DNA of 64,000 nucleotides. Origin: Terriglobia bacterium. Lineage in GTDB: Bacteria; Acidobacteriota; Terriglobia; Acidiferrales; UBA7541. Positions within the stretch are counted from its first letter, which is position 1; the number at the start of each line of letters is the position of its first letter. Positions 1 through 8,596 of this stretch are shown in pieces. The notes beneath the pieces are model-generated. The model had not been told where the DNA came from and did not search any database. It saw only the letters and a list, made by a program, of their open reading frames with translations. Location: assembly GCA_020072785.1 (NCBI GenBank), contig JAIQGG010000008.1, positions 1-64,000 on the forward strand. Direction: 5' to 3'. The translations under genes were made by a program, and so were the position numbers.

Positions 1-31
1 TCGGCGCGGCGATCTTCGCTGGCTTGTCCAT
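1..31 (-). CDS. 5' end of an unidentified gene running off the left edge
   Basis: An ATG on the minus strand at 31 opens a frame that stays open to the window edge and reads MDKPAKIAAP. It is preceded by a strong ribosome binding site, GGATCGAGGAGTTTC, with GAGGAG four bases from the ATG. Only ten codons are visible, so the product cannot be identified. The call rests on the start signal alone. It would be the next gene downstream on the same strand as the PPK2 gene. Confidence 0.4.
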   Translation of the reverse strand, partial: MDKPAKIAAP

Positions 32-263
32 GAAACTCCTCGATCCTCAGAATGGGCCGCGCCGGCCGGCACCCGCCGCCCCGGCGCACAAATGGCCTAA
101 GAAAACGCCAAACAAAAGTGTAATCATGCGCGAAGCGCACAGGATTTGCAAATTGGAAAACGCAAAACAACCCATTGCCATCGCGGGAGAATTCGCGGCG
201 AATCGGGCATCAGGACCCAGGACGGAAAACAAAGGGGATATTGCCTGTCATCTCTTCTCCGCT

Positions 264-1133
264 TTACTTCACAAGACCTTTACGGATGGATTCCAATTCC
301 TTCCGGCGCATTCTGCCTGCCTTCGGATAACTCATCCTGAGCTTCTTAAAGGTGTCGAGAATGACCTGGGAAATGATCAGACGCGCGTTCTCTTTGTCAT
401 CGGCGGGAACGATATACCAGGGTGCTGTTTTGGTGCTCGTCGCACCGAGACAGGCTTCGTACGCCTTCATATAATGCTTCCACAGCTTCCTCTCCGCGAC
501 GTCGGCCTGACTGAATTTCCAATTCTTTTCCGGATTATCGATGCGCGCTAGAAATCGCTTGCGCTGTTCCTCTTTCGACAGATGAAGAAAAAATTTGACG
601 ATCCGGGTTCCGTTTCGGTAGAGATGATTCTCCAGATCCACGATGGAACGATACCGCTCCTCCCAAATAGTCTTCTCGTCGAGCAGATCATCTGGAAGTC
701 CCTCGCCGTGGAGAATCTCCGGGTGCACGCGAACAACCAGAACTTCCTCGTAATAAGACCGATTAAAGATGCCGATCCGCCCGCGCTCCGGCAGACGGCA
801 GGTGCTGCGCCATAGAAAATCGTGGTCCAGTTCCTCGGCACTCGGGTGCTTGAAGCTGAAAACCTGGCAGCCTTGCGGATTGATGCCCGACATGACGTGC
901 TTGATGGCGCCGTCCTTCCCGGCGGCATCCATCGCCTGAAAAATCAGGAGGAGCGAATAACGGTTGTATGCGTAAAGGAGGCTCTGCATCGAGCTCAACT
1001 TCTGAATATGTTCTTCGAGAAGTTTCTGATACTGTTCCTTCGATTTGTAAAGAGGCTTCACCACCGTCGGCCACTTTTTGAGTGTGATGTCTTTCCCTTC
1101 TCGCACGCGAAAGTCTTTCGAATCGATTTTCAT
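264..1133 (-). CDS. PPK2-family polyphosphate kinase (polyphosphate:nucleotide phosphotransferase)
   Basis: PPK2 enzymes transfer phosphate between polyphosphate and nucleoside mono- or diphosphates in the cytoplasm, usually regenerating ADP/ATP or GDP/GTP from stored polyphosphate. The 289-residue protein is a single PPK2 domain of normal length. A Walker A-like loop AMDAAGKDG lies at about residues 67-75, the Walker B region [14 protein letters not shown] at 119-132, and a basic lid segment with [15 protein letters not shown] in the C-terminal third. The substrate class (AMP, ADP or both) cannot be assigned from sequence alone. It stands alone on the minus strand with 462 gene-free bases upstream, close to other stress-type genes, which suits a role in energy supply during starvation. 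Confidence 0.93.
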   Translation of the reverse strand: MKIDSKDFRVREGKDITLKKWPTVVKPLYKSKEQYQKLLEEHIQKLSSMQSLLYAYNRYSLLLIFQAMDAAGKDGAIKHVMSGINPQGCQVFSFKHPSAEELDHDFLWRSTCRLPERGRIGIFNRSYYEEVLVVRVHPEILHGEGLPDDLLDEKTIWEERYRSIVDLENHLYRNGTRIVKFFLHLSKEEQRKRFLARIDNPEKNWKFSQADVAERKLWKHYMKAYEACLGATSTKTAPWYIVPADDKENARLIISQVILDTFKKLRMSYPKAGRMRRKELESIRKGLVK

Positions 1134-1595
1134 CTTTATCCCCTCGGGGTGCTGGCCGTCTCAACTGCGTTTGCCCACTCATATCCTGTTGGAGAATGCC
1201 GAGTGCGCCCTCCCCGTGGAGAAGCCGCTCTCGATTCTCTGCCATAAATGACAGATAGAAGATTGCATAGAAGAACGCAAAAAGATATTGCTCGAAGAGT
1301 TGCGGATAAAGCTCCGAAGGAGGCAAGTTGAGAAGCGGCGGAAATGTAAATCCTTCGATCTTCAGGACAGTGATTCGTGGCCGACTAGAATGTTGAGAGT
1401 GAAGAATCTTCATTGCAGCTTAGGAATGTTTGGATGGTGCGCCTGAATCAATCCCTGTTTGTCAAAATGCCCAGAAGTTGTCCGTCCACCCGCGAAGATG
1501 CGGGCGATGCCGTGACGGATTTTGCAAATGGGCACAGAAAACCGTGCATACTTATGATGTGCAAGTAATTCCCACTGGTTGTCACGGGAAGAGAA
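1134..1595. other. Intergenic region between divergent ppk2 and Mut7-C genes
   Basis: This 462-base stretch separates two divergent genes and should hold promoters for both. Short open frames exist on the minus strand at its left side, but none has recognisable similarity or a convincing start. No RNA gene, strong terminator or repeat was recognised. The last bases carry CGGGAAGAG as the ribosome binding site of the gene at 1596. Confidence 0.6.
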
Positions 1596-2366
1596 ATGAA
1601 ACAAGCCTACGTTCGATTTTATGCTGAGTTGAACGACTTTCTTCCGCCAGTGCGACGAAGGCGGGCGACCGCTTATTCTTTTGTAGTCAGCGGGTCGGTC
1701 AAAGACATGATCGAAGCCCTGGGTGTTCCGCACACGGAGGTCGATGTCATCCTCGTCAACGGCGAATCCGTGGATTTCTCTTGCCGCGTGCAGGATGGGG
1801 ACCGGATCAGTGTCTATCCGGCATTTGAATCGATCGATGTAGCGCCTGTGATCCGCCTGAAACGTCAGCCGCTTGGCGAGAAGTGCTTCGTTCTCGATAC
1901 GCATCTTGGCAGACTGGCCGCGTATCTACGGATGCTGGGTTTCGACACCGTGTACCGCAATGACTGCCAGGATGAAGAGCTGGCGCAAATCGCATCGCGT
2001 GAAGGGCGAATTCTCTTAACCCGGGATCAAGGATTGCTGAAACGCAATCTGGTCACCCGCGGTTATTGCGTGCGGGCAACGCTCCCGCGCGAGCAGGTGG
2101 CCGAGATAGTGGAACGCTTTGCACTGGCAAGACTGATTGTTCCATTTCAGAGGTGCGTGCACTGCAATGCTTTGCTGCAACCGGTGCGCAAGGAATTGGT
2201 GCTTCACCGGCTGTTGCCGGAGACCCGGCAACATTTCGAGGAGTTTTACATTTGTCCGGCTTGCGAGCGGATCTATTGGAAAGGCTCGCACTATCGCCGG
2301 ATGAGCCATCTCATTGAGACCATCCGAGCCAGGTCCCAGCGACAGCAGGAGGACAATCATCCCTGA
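1596..2366 (+). CDS. Mut7-C RNase-domain protein with N-terminal ubiquitin/ThiS-like fold
   Basis: The 256-residue protein has the two-part layout of the Mut7-C family. Residues 1-85 look like a beta-grasp (ThiS/MoaD-like) domain, with VDVILVNGESVD and GDRISVYPAFES. Residues 97-240 form the PIN-like Mut7-C domain, with acidic residues in FVLDTHLGRLAAYLRMLG (D101) and RILLTRDQGLLKR (D144). A zinc ribbon is formed by CVHC (187-190) and CPAC (220-223). The family is predicted to be a ribonuclease acting on RNA or tRNA, but this is inferred from fold rather than shown for bacterial members. The start is chosen because GGGAAGAG sits just upstream of the ATG. Confidence 0.88.
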   Translation: MKQAYVRFYAELNDFLPPVRRRRATAYSFVVSGSVKDMIEALGVPHTEVDVILVNGESVDFSCRVQDGDRISVYPAFESIDVAPVIRLKRQPLGEKCFVLDTHLGRLAAYLRMLGFDTVYRNDCQDEELAQIASREGRILLTRDQGLLKRNLVTRGYCVRATLPREQVAEIVERFALARLIVPFQRCVHCNALLQPVRKELVLHRLLPETRQHFEEFYICPACERIYWKGSHYRRMSHLIETIRARSQRQQEDNHP

Positions 2367-2602
2367 GGCCGGGGCGTTGCGCGCGGCTAGTACTATGAAT
2401 GCCTCTCGGCCATCGGCAACAGAGCGAGAAAAAACACAAGTCGGGTGAAATTGCTCATCTTGAGCGGTTTGCCACTAAACTGGAATCCGCGTATCCCCCG
2501 CAGAAAGAATGCTTTGCGGAATCTGGGCGGGTTTCAGCTCTGGCCCTCGGAATGCTCCCATCATTTGGGCAATATGGCCTAGCATAGATAGAGCGAACTC
2601 CA

Positions 2603-3835
2603 ATGCTGAAGCCCGGTCTCCTCCGGTCTCTTCCCGCAATTCCCTCCCCCGTTCTTACCGTCTATTTGGACACGGACCGAGCTGATTCCGATAATCGCAA
2701 GCTCACTCCCGCCTACAGGACCTGGTTACGGTCCCAGGCCACTGCCCTAGCTGGGACTGTAACTCCAAGAGAGAAAAAACTCTTTCTCGAACAACTGGCG
2801 CGGGTCGAAGAATACCTCCGAGCCCATCGGCCACGCGAGCGCGGCCTTGCCATCTTTGCGGGTCCCACAACCTGGGAAGTCGTGTCTCTTCAATTGAAGC
2901 TCAGGAACGATCTCTCCTGGGGTCGTCCGTCGCTATCCCAATTGTTGTGGCTGATGGATGAGCATAGGGCGTGCGGAACCGTGGTTGTGATCCGAAAGGG
3001 CGCGCGCTTTTATCTGTACTGGCTCGGAGAACTAATCGAACTGGAGAAAAAAGAGTTCGTGGCAGACGTTTTAGAGTGGAAGAAGAAGGATCTCGGAAAA
3101 TTTGAGCGCACCGGAACACGTACGCTCCCCGGAATACACAAGCCTCGAGGGTCGCAGCACGATGTTTTCGACCATCGCATGGACGCCCAATACCAGCACT
3201 TTTATCGTGAAGTCGCCGAAGGCATTCAGCTTCACTGGGCAGAGAAGGGCAGTCAGCGCACCGTGTTCTTGGTCGGGCTGGAGGAAATGGCGAACGGTGT
3301 TCTGGAAGAACTTCCAGAAGCGTTCAAAGACCGTGTTGTTCCAGTCCGAGAAGATCTGGGGTGGGGCTGGATCTCCCGCGCGGAACTGCAACGTCGCCTT
3401 GAACCGATAATCCAGCAGTGGGAGCGGCAGCGAGAAGTCGCGCTGGTCGAGGCTTTACTCAGCAGTGAGCGTGGCGTCGTCCTGGGCATAGACGAAACGC
3501 TGGTTCGTCTCCAGCAAGGGACTGCGCGCAATCTAGTTGTCGAGAACGATTTAGAGGCAGGCCTGCATCGGTGTGAAAAATGCGGATGGCTGGACCGGGT
3601 CGCAGGCCCTCCTTGCACCGTTTGCGGTGGGGAGCGCCAGGCTGCCAGTTTGCGAGAGACACTGCCCGAATTGGTGCGCCGCTTCGGGACATCGATCGAA
3701 ATCGTGGCCGGTGAAGCGGCTCGCAAATTGCATGAAGCAGGCGGAATGGGTGCCTGGCTTCGGCAGGCCGAAACCGCATCCCTTCCACGGGAGACTGAGA
3801 GCAGCGCTGTCTTACGAGGAACCATTGCAGAGTGA
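2603..3835 (+). CDS. Bacterial eRF1/Pelota-like protein (baeRF family 10 type)
   Basis: This 410-residue cytoplasmic protein resembles the bacterial archaeo-eukaryotic release-factor-like family (baeRF/VLRF1 group), which shares folds with eRF1, Pelota and Vms1 and is suspected to act on ribosomes. The N-terminus carries the typical SPVLTVYLDTD strand. The middle has VVVIRKGARFYLYWLGE and HDVFDHRMDAQYQHFYREVA, as in the eRF1 domain-2-like part. The C-terminal part holds a treble-clef-like zinc motif, CEKC (324-327) and CTVC (338-341). No GGQ peptidyl-hydrolase motif is visible. The ATG at 2603 opens on LKPGLLRSLPAIPSP. The stop overlaps the start of the next gene, which implies translational coupling. 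Assignment to family 10 is from memory of the family pattern. Confidence 0.75.
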   Translation: MLKPGLLRSLPAIPSPVLTVYLDTDRADSDNRKLTPAYRTWLRSQATALAGTVTPREKKLFLEQLARVEEYLRAHRPRERGLAIFAGPTTWEVVSLQLKLRNDLSWGRPSLSQLLWLMDEHRACGTVVVIRKGARFYLYWLGELIELEKKEFVADVLEWKKKDLGKFERTGTRTLPGIHKPRGSQHDVFDHRMDAQYQHFYREVAEGIQLHWAEKGSQRTVFLVGLEEMANGVLEELPEAFKDRVVPVREDLGWGWISRAELQRRLEPIIQQWERQREVALVEALLSSERGVVLGIDETLVRLQQGTARNLVVENDLEAGLHRCEKCGWLDRVAGPPCTVCGGERQAASLRETLPELVRRFGTSIEIVAGEAARKLHEAGGMGAWLRQAETASLPRETESSAVLRGTIAE

Positions 3836-4358
3836 TGCCACACAAGCGCGTCCTCTTCGCCGCAAGCAACTTCGGCGGCTGCATGCCTTGTGGCATCGCT
3901 GGACTGGCCGGCTGCGGCTATCGCACGAAGCTGATCGCGACTTGCGCCATTACTGCATCGAGCGCTTCACTGCCGGCCGGGCGCGAGAAACGCGCGAGCT
4001 GACGGAAAGCGACGCGGATTGCGTCATCCAATGGCTGATGAAATTGGTGCATCACGCGGAGATGCGCCTGGATCAGGCTGCAGGAACTGCGGGACGCCAT
4101 GGTTATCCCAAGAGCGGGCGTGTGCCACCGAATGCGGCAGCCTGGCGTGCACTATGGGGCTGCGCCGCAGCGCTCGGAATGAACCGTATGGAATTGGAGA
4201 AGTTCGTCCAGAGGCACTATTCTGGAGTCGGTCTGCGTGGTTTGGACAACGTGCGCACAATGGCGGACCTGAACCGTATTCTTTGGGGTCTGAAGGCAAT
4301 GCTGCGGCGCAGGTCGGACAAGGAACCATCACTGCGAACACAAATGCTGGCAGCGTAG
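3825..4358 (+). CDS. GemA/gp16-like (DUF1018-like) protein overlapping the baeRF gene
   Basis: The frame is open well upstream, so the start must be chosen. I prefer the TTG at 3825 because GAGGA lies four bases before it and the overlap with the upstream stop is short; an ATG at 3732 in the same frame would overlap by about 100 bases. The product (about 177 residues from 3825) contains two related helical units. The first is LRRKQLRRLHALWHRW followed by ELTESDADCVIQWLMKL. The second is AWRALWGCAAALGM followed by MADLNRILWGLKAMLRR. This pattern resembles phage Mu GemA/gp16 proteins and similar chromosomal proteins of unknown function. No other phage gene is present. The function is unknown; coupling to the release-factor-like gene suggests a shared role. 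Confidence 0.62.
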   Translation: MQSDATQARPLRRKQLRRLHALWHRWTGRLRLSHEADRDLRHYCIERFTAGRARETRELTESDADCVIQWLMKLVHHAEMRLDQAAGTAGRHGYPKSGRVPPNAAAWRALWGCAAALGMNRMELEKFVQRHYSGVGLRGLDNVRTMADLNRILWGLKAMLRRRSDKEPSLRTQMLAA

Positions 4359-4421
4359 TGCCGCTACTCCGATGCCAGCAAGGATTCGGCCTCTGAAGTT
4401 TCCAATAGCAGGAGGTGTGAA

Positions 4422-4709
4422 GTGGCAACCTATGTGATTCTCAGCCGTTTTTCCCCGGAAGCGTTCCGAGATCCGAAGGACTTCAAGAAATTAGCCGATG
4501 CCGTGTCCAACAAGATCAAGAAGGAATGCCCGAATGTGGAATGGAAGCATAGTTTCGCAACCATGGGTCGGTTCGACGTCGTGGATGTAGTTGAGTCCAA
4601 CGATCCCAAACAGATCGAAAAAGCGGCGATGCTCATCCGCGCCTATGGACACTCGACGACCGAGACACTTTTTGCAACGCCCTGGAAGGAATTCCTCGAC
4701 ATGCTGTAA
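4422..4709 (+). CDS. GYD-domain protein
   Basis: A 95-residue protein matching the small GYD family (ferredoxin-like fold, function unknown). It has YVILSRFSPEAF at the start, the central MGRFDVVDVVESND strand where the family usually carries a GxYD-type turn, and a closing ETLFATPWKEF. It starts with GTG at 4422, supported by AGGAGGTG seven bases upstream; the next in-frame ATG would remove the first strand of the fold. It follows the GemA-like gene by about 60 bases on the same strand and may be co-transcribed with it. Confidence 0.85.
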   Translation: MATYVILSRFSPEAFRDPKDFKKLADAVSNKIKKECPNVEWKHSFATMGRFDVVDVVESNDPKQIEKAAMLIRAYGHSTTETLFATPWKEFLDML

Positions 4710-4830
4710 GAGGATCCCGGCTTGACCGTCCTTGCGCAGGCCCAGGAGGAAGGCCTCTGGCCCACGGGTCCCAAGGCATTTTTGTTCCAGAAAAGTGGGA
4801 AATTTCGCTGCGAACACTGCGGGGTAAATC

Positions 4831-5277
4831 ATGAGAATTCTGCTGGCGATCGATGACTCCAAGTTCTCGGAAGCGGCCGCGCAAGCGGTGGTCGCGCAGG
4901 CCCGGCGGCCGGATACGGAAGTCCAGGTTTTGCATGTGATAGAACCGCCGACCATATTGGTCGCCCGGGAAATGGGGGCCTATGCCTCTGCCATGGAGGC
5001 GGAATGGCAGAAACATCGCAAGCAGGCGGAAGAATTGGTGGCGAATACCGCCAAAATGCTGCGCGAGGCTGGTTTGAAGGCGAGCACGGCCGTCGAGCAA
5101 GGCGACCCCAAATCCAGAATCCTCGACCTCGCCACGGAATGGCAAGCCGATTTGATCGTCCTCGGCTCGCATGGGCGAAAAGGCCTGGACCGTTTTCTGC
5201 TGGGAAGCGTTTCGGAGGCCGTGGTGCGCCACGCTCCCTGTTCAGTGGAAATTGTTCGAATTCGCTCAGGACAGTGA
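4831..5277 (+). CDS. Universal stress protein (UspA family)
   Basis: A 148-residue single-domain universal stress protein. The ATP-binding signature G-2X-G-9X-G(S/T) is complete: G112, G115 and G125-S126 in GSHGRKGLDRFLLGS. The N-terminus reads MRILLAIDDSKFSEAA, with the expected early aspartates. Such proteins are cytoplasmic, bind ATP and are induced by starvation, redox stress or low oxygen. It lies 121 bases after the GYD gene. Its stop overlaps the end of the convergent carbamate kinase gene by 12 bases. Confidence 0.95.
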   Translation: MRILLAIDDSKFSEAAAQAVVAQARRPDTEVQVLHVIEPPTILVAREMGAYASAMEAEWQKHRKQAEELVANTAKMLREAGLKASTAVEQGDPKSRILDLATEWQADLIVLGSHGRKGLDRFLLGSVSEAVVRHAPCSVEIVRIRSGQ

Positions 5278-6237
5278 ATCTTCGTGAACGGTCAGAGAAG
5301 GGGGAAGGATTTCGGTGCCCTTCTCACCGCGCAGGGCCTCAACTATGTCTTCCGCGCAGGTGATCACGGCGCGGAGTCCGCCTGCCTCGAGAAACTCCAG
5401 GGCTGCTTCAATCTTCGGCCCCATGCTGCCCGGAGGGAACTCACCTTGCTGCAAATACTGATTCGCGCGCTCCGCGGTGAGACGCTCAAGCGGCAACTCA
5501 TCGGCCTGACCGAAATGCAAGGTGACTCGATCCACGCCGGTCACGAACAAGAGCAACTCAGCCCCCAGGTTTCTAGCCAGCAAGGAGGAGACGCGGTCTT
5601 TGTCGATCACTGCTTCGATCCCTTCCTGGCCTCCCCGCTGGCGCACGACCGGGATGCCTCCCCCGCCGGCACCGATCACGACGATACCTGAGTCCAAACA
5701 AGCCCGGATGGCATCGAGCTCGATGATTTCCAGGGGGCGCGGAGAAGCCACGATCCGCCGCCACCCGCGGCCGGCGTCTTCGGCAATTGTCCAGCCGAGA
5801 GTCCGCTTGCGCTGCGTTGCGATCTCAAGGGAGAAAAAAGGCCCGATGGGTTTGCTGGGGTTGCGGAATGCCGGATCCTCTGGATCCACAACCACCTGCG
5901 TGACCATGCTGACCACGCCGGAACGTAGTCCGCGTTCGGCCAGTGCGTTCTCCAAGGTCTGCTGCAGCAGGTAGCCAATCAGGCCCTGGGTTTCCGCGTC
6001 GCAAACATCCAGGCGCAGCGGCGACAACGCTGGCTGTGCCAGCTCGCTGCGCAGCAGCGCATCGCCCACCTGCGGCCCGTTTCCATGCGTCAAAACCAGG
6101 CGATAGCCCGCAGCCAATACCTCCGTTAGCCCTTTGCAGATGGTGCGCGCACGGCTTAGCTGTTCCTCGAACGTTCCCCGCTGGCCCGGAAGAACCAGCG
6201 AATTACCGCCGATGGCGATGACCGCAATGGGCTTCAT
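5266..6237 (-). CDS. arcC: Carbamate kinase
   Basis: Carbamate kinase interconverts carbamoyl phosphate plus ADP with carbamate plus ATP, the energy-yielding step of ornithine/citrulline catabolism. The 323-residue protein has full family length and the expected motifs: AIGGNSL at residues 8-14, THGNGPQVGD at 50-59, VIGAGGGGIPV and VIDKDRVSSLLA. It is the last gene of a three-gene operon and follows the ornithine carbamoyltransferase gene by 18 bases. No arginine deiminase gene is in the window, so the source of citrulline or carbamoyl phosphate is unclear. The gene ends inside the last codons of the convergent usp gene. Confidence 0.95.
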   Translation of the reverse strand: MKPIAVIAIGGNSLVLPGQRGTFEEQLSRARTICKGLTEVLAAGYRLVLTHGNGPQVGDALLRSELAQPALSPLRLDVCDAETQGLIGYLLQQTLENALAERGLRSGVVSMVTQVVVDPEDPAFRNPSKPIGPFFSLEIATQRKRTLGWTIAEDAGRGWRRIVASPRPLEIIELDAIRACLDSGIVVIGAGGGGIPVVRQRGGQEGIEAVIDKDRVSSLLARNLGAELLLFVTGVDRVTLHFGQADELPLERLTAERANQYLQQGEFPPGSMGPKIEAALEFLEAGGLRAVITCAEDIVEALRGEKGTEILPPSLTVHEDSLS

Positions 6238-6255
6238 TGTTTCTCCGCAGCCAGC

Positions 6256-7245
6256 TCAGTCGGGTGCTTCTGCCAGCAAGGACAACAAGATAGCCTTGTG
6301 TGCGTGTAAACGGTTCGCGGCCTGTTGCAGCGCCACGGATTGCGGGCCGTCCAGCACTTCGGTCGTCACCTCTTCGCCGCGATGCGCCGGCAAGCAGTGC
6401 AGAAAGACGGCGTCCGGTTTGGCCAGCGCCAGCAGCGACGCGTTCACCTGGTAGGCTGCGAAGATGATTTTGCGCTCTTCGGCTTCTTGCTCCTGCCCCA
6501 TGCTGGCCCATACGTCGGTATAGACAGCATCGGCATCCCGAACGGCTTCGGCCGGGTCATTCATTACGCGGATAGTCGCGCCTGTGGCGTTTGCGTCCGC
6601 GAGCGCCTGCATCAGAATCGTGGATGCTGGTTCGAAGTTCGGTGGGGACGCGATGGTCAGGTGCAAACCAACTTTAGCAGCGCCATGTGCCAGAGAGTGC
6701 GCGACATTATTGCCGTCGCCGATAAACGCAACCCGGAGCCCTTGGAGTTGCCCTTTGCACTCGCGGAGTGTGAGCAAATCCGCGACCGTTTGGCAGGGAT
6801 GCAAGAGATCCGAGAGCGCGTTGATGACCGGGATGCGTCCCTGCAGGGCCATGTCTTCCAGGATACGCTGCGAGAACGTGCGCATCACCAGCGCATCTAC
6901 CCAGAGAGCCAGATTCCGGGCCACATCTTTCACGGCCTCCCGCTTACCCAGTCCAATGTCGGCCGGCGCGAGATAGATGCCGTGTGCGCCCAACTGCAGT
7001 AGACCCACTTCGAAGGACACGCGGGTGCGCAACGAAGGTTTTTCAAAGATAAGTGCCGCCGTCCGGCCCTCCAGAGCCCCCGCAAAAGCAGATGGGTGAG
7101 CTTTCACTTCCGCCGCGTGATCGAGCAATGCCGCCATTTCCGTTACCGACAGGTCGTGCAGAGACAAAAAATCGCGCTTCTCAACTCCGGGAGCCCGGCC
7201 AAAAGGCCGGAATGGAATCGGAGAGGTGTGCAGGACTTGTGACAT
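6256..7245 (-). CDS. argF: Ornithine carbamoyltransferase
   Basis: The 329-residue enzyme transfers the carbamoyl group between carbamoyl phosphate and ornithine, giving citrulline, or the reverse in catabolism. The carbamoyl-phosphate loop is FEKPSLRTRVSFE (SLRTR at 71-75). The ornithine site is DVWASMGQE and the cysteine loop is FLHCLPAHRGEEV, which together indicate a true ornithine enzyme rather than an aspartate or unusual transcarbamylase. The frame extends 12 codons further upstream, but the ATG at 7245 is preferred because GCGAGG precedes it and it gives normal length. It lies 16 bases after the cPGS-like gene. With arcC next door a catabolic role is plausible, although an anabolic one is not excluded. 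Confidence 0.93.
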   Translation of the reverse strand: MSQVLHTSPIPFRPFGRAPGVEKRDFLSLHDLSVTEMAALLDHAAEVKAHPSAFAGALEGRTAALIFEKPSLRTRVSFEVGLLQLGAHGIYLAPADIGLGKREAVKDVARNLALWVDALVMRTFSQRILEDMALQGRIPVINALSDLLHPCQTVADLLTLRECKGQLQGLRVAFIGDGNNVAHSLAHGAAKVGLHLTIASPPNFEPASTILMQALADANATGATIRVMNDPAEAVRDADAVYTDVWASMGQEQEAEERKIIFAAYQVNASLLALAKPDAVFLHCLPAHRGEEVTTEVLDGPQSVALQQAANRLHAHKAILLSLLAEAPD

Positions 7246-7261
7246 ATAGAAGCCTCGCAAA

Positions 7262-8596
7262 TCATGCGGTGACCGGCGCATGTTCCGCCACGAATTCCCG
7301 GAGCACCTGCGCCAAAGTGAGCGTGCTTCGCTCGACCACGTCGTAGGTCACGCGCACAGTCGGTTTGGAAATTTGAACGATCCGTCCCAGATCGATCGGA
7401 GTGGCGATCACGACAACGTCACAGGGTGTCCCACGGATCGTCTCCTCGAGTTCACTGAGTTGCCTCTGGCTATAACCCATAGCGGGAAGCAGGGGGCCGA
7501 TGTGCGGAAAGTGCGCAAAGACCTCGCGTAGGCTTCCGACCGCGTAGGGCCTGGGGTCCACCAACTCGGCTGCGCTTTCCCGGCGGGCTGCAATCACGCC
7601 CGCGCCGTATGCCATTCCGCCATGAGTCAGCGTCGGGCCATCCTCAATGATCAAGGCGCGCGCGCTCCGCAAGCTTTCGGGATGATCCACCGCGATGTGC
7701 GAGACGGTCTCGATCAGGCGTGCTTTCGGGTTGCGTTCCCGGACATTGTGCCGAATGATTTCAACATTTTCATCGACAGCCGTATCTACTTTATTGATCA
7801 CAATCACACCGGCTCGCAGCAGGTTGACCTCGCCTGGATGGTAAAGCAATTCGTGTCCGGCGCGATGCGGATCCGCCACTACGATTTCGAGGTCGGAGCG
7901 GAAAAACGGCGTGTCGTTGTTGCCGCCGTCCCAGACAATGACTCCGGCTTCCTTTTCCGCCTCCGCCAGAATCCTTTCATAGTCCACGCCGGCATAGACG
8001 ATAGTGCCGGCTTCCAGGTGCGGTTCGTATTCTTCGCGCTCTTCAATGGTGCAATGATGCCGGTCCAGATCGGCGAATGCGGCAAAACGTTGCACGGCCT
8101 GACGGGCCAGGTCGCCATAGGGCATGGGATGCCGGATGACGACCACTTGCACCCCCATTTCTTTCAGGAGTTGGACAACTCGGCGGGAAACTGGTGTCTT
8201 GCCGCAACCCGTGCGCACGGCACAGACGGAAACGACGGGTACGCGGGATTTCAACATCGTGCGATCGGCGCCCAGCAGCAGGAAGTCTGCCCCGGCGGCG
8301 ATCGCGCGCGAAGCCAGATCCATCACCTGGTTGTGCGAGACATCGCTATACGAGAACACCACCAGGTTCACCTTTTCCGTCACGATCAAATGTTCCAGTT
8401 GTTCCTCCGCGACGATGGGAATGCCATTCGGGTAGAGTGGCCCCGCCAGTTCGGGTGGATAGCGGCGGCCGGCGATCTCCGGGATTTGCGCCGCTGTGAA
8501 AGCGATCACGCGGTATTGAGGATCCTCGCGAAAGCAGACATTGAAGTTGTGGAAGTCCCGGCCCGCCGCACCAAGAATAGCTACGTGCCGCTGCAT
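7262..8596 (-). CDS. Cyclic 2,3-diphosphoglycerate synthetase-like P-loop protein
   Basis: The 444-residue protein resembles archaeal cyclic 2,3-diphosphoglycerate synthetase and its bacterial homologues of unproven activity. It has an N-terminal Rossmann-like start (HVAILGAAGRDFHNFN, residues 4-19). A P-loop, CAVRTGCGKTPVSRR, lies at about 125-139. A GTPase-like V-I-N-K-V-D motif (VIVINKVD) is also present. The start at 8596 is set by a perfect AGGAGG five bases upstream; the frame is open 30 codons further up without support. It is the first gene of the operon with ornithine carbamoyltransferase and carbamate kinase. In that setting a nucleotide-dependent role linked to carbamoyl phosphate or ornithine metabolism is as likely as cyclic phosphoglycerate synthesis. 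Confidence 0.8.
   Translation of the reverse strand: MQRHVAILGAAGRDFHNFNVCFREDPQYRVIAFTAAQIPEIAGRRYPPELAGPLYPNGIPIVAEEQLEHLIVTEKVNLVVFSYSDVSHNQVMDLASRAIAAGADFLLLGADRTMLKSRVPVVSVCAVRTGCGKTPVSRRVVQLLKEMGVQVVVIRHPMPYGDLARQAVQRFAAFADLDRHHCTIEEREEYEPHLEAGTIVYAGVDYERILAEAEKEAGVIVWDGGNNDTPFFRSDLEIVVADPHRAGHELLYHPGEVNLLRAGVIVINKVDTAVDENVEIIRHNVRERNPKARLIETVSHIAVDHPESLRSARALIIEDGPTLTHGGMAYGAGVIAARRESAAELVDPRPYAVGSLREVFAHFPHIGPLLPAMGYSQRQLSELEETIRGTPCDVVVIATPIDLGRIVQISKPTVRVTYDVVERSTLTLAQVLREFVAEHAPVTA

Noticed and set aside
763-1413. Minus-strand frame covering the region upstream of ppk2
   Set aside because: Half of it overlaps ppk2 in another frame, and the remainder has no recognisable feature.
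2399-2587. 62-codon open frame between the Mut7-C and baeRF genes
   Set aside because: No ribosome binding site, no family pattern and ordinary length for chance.
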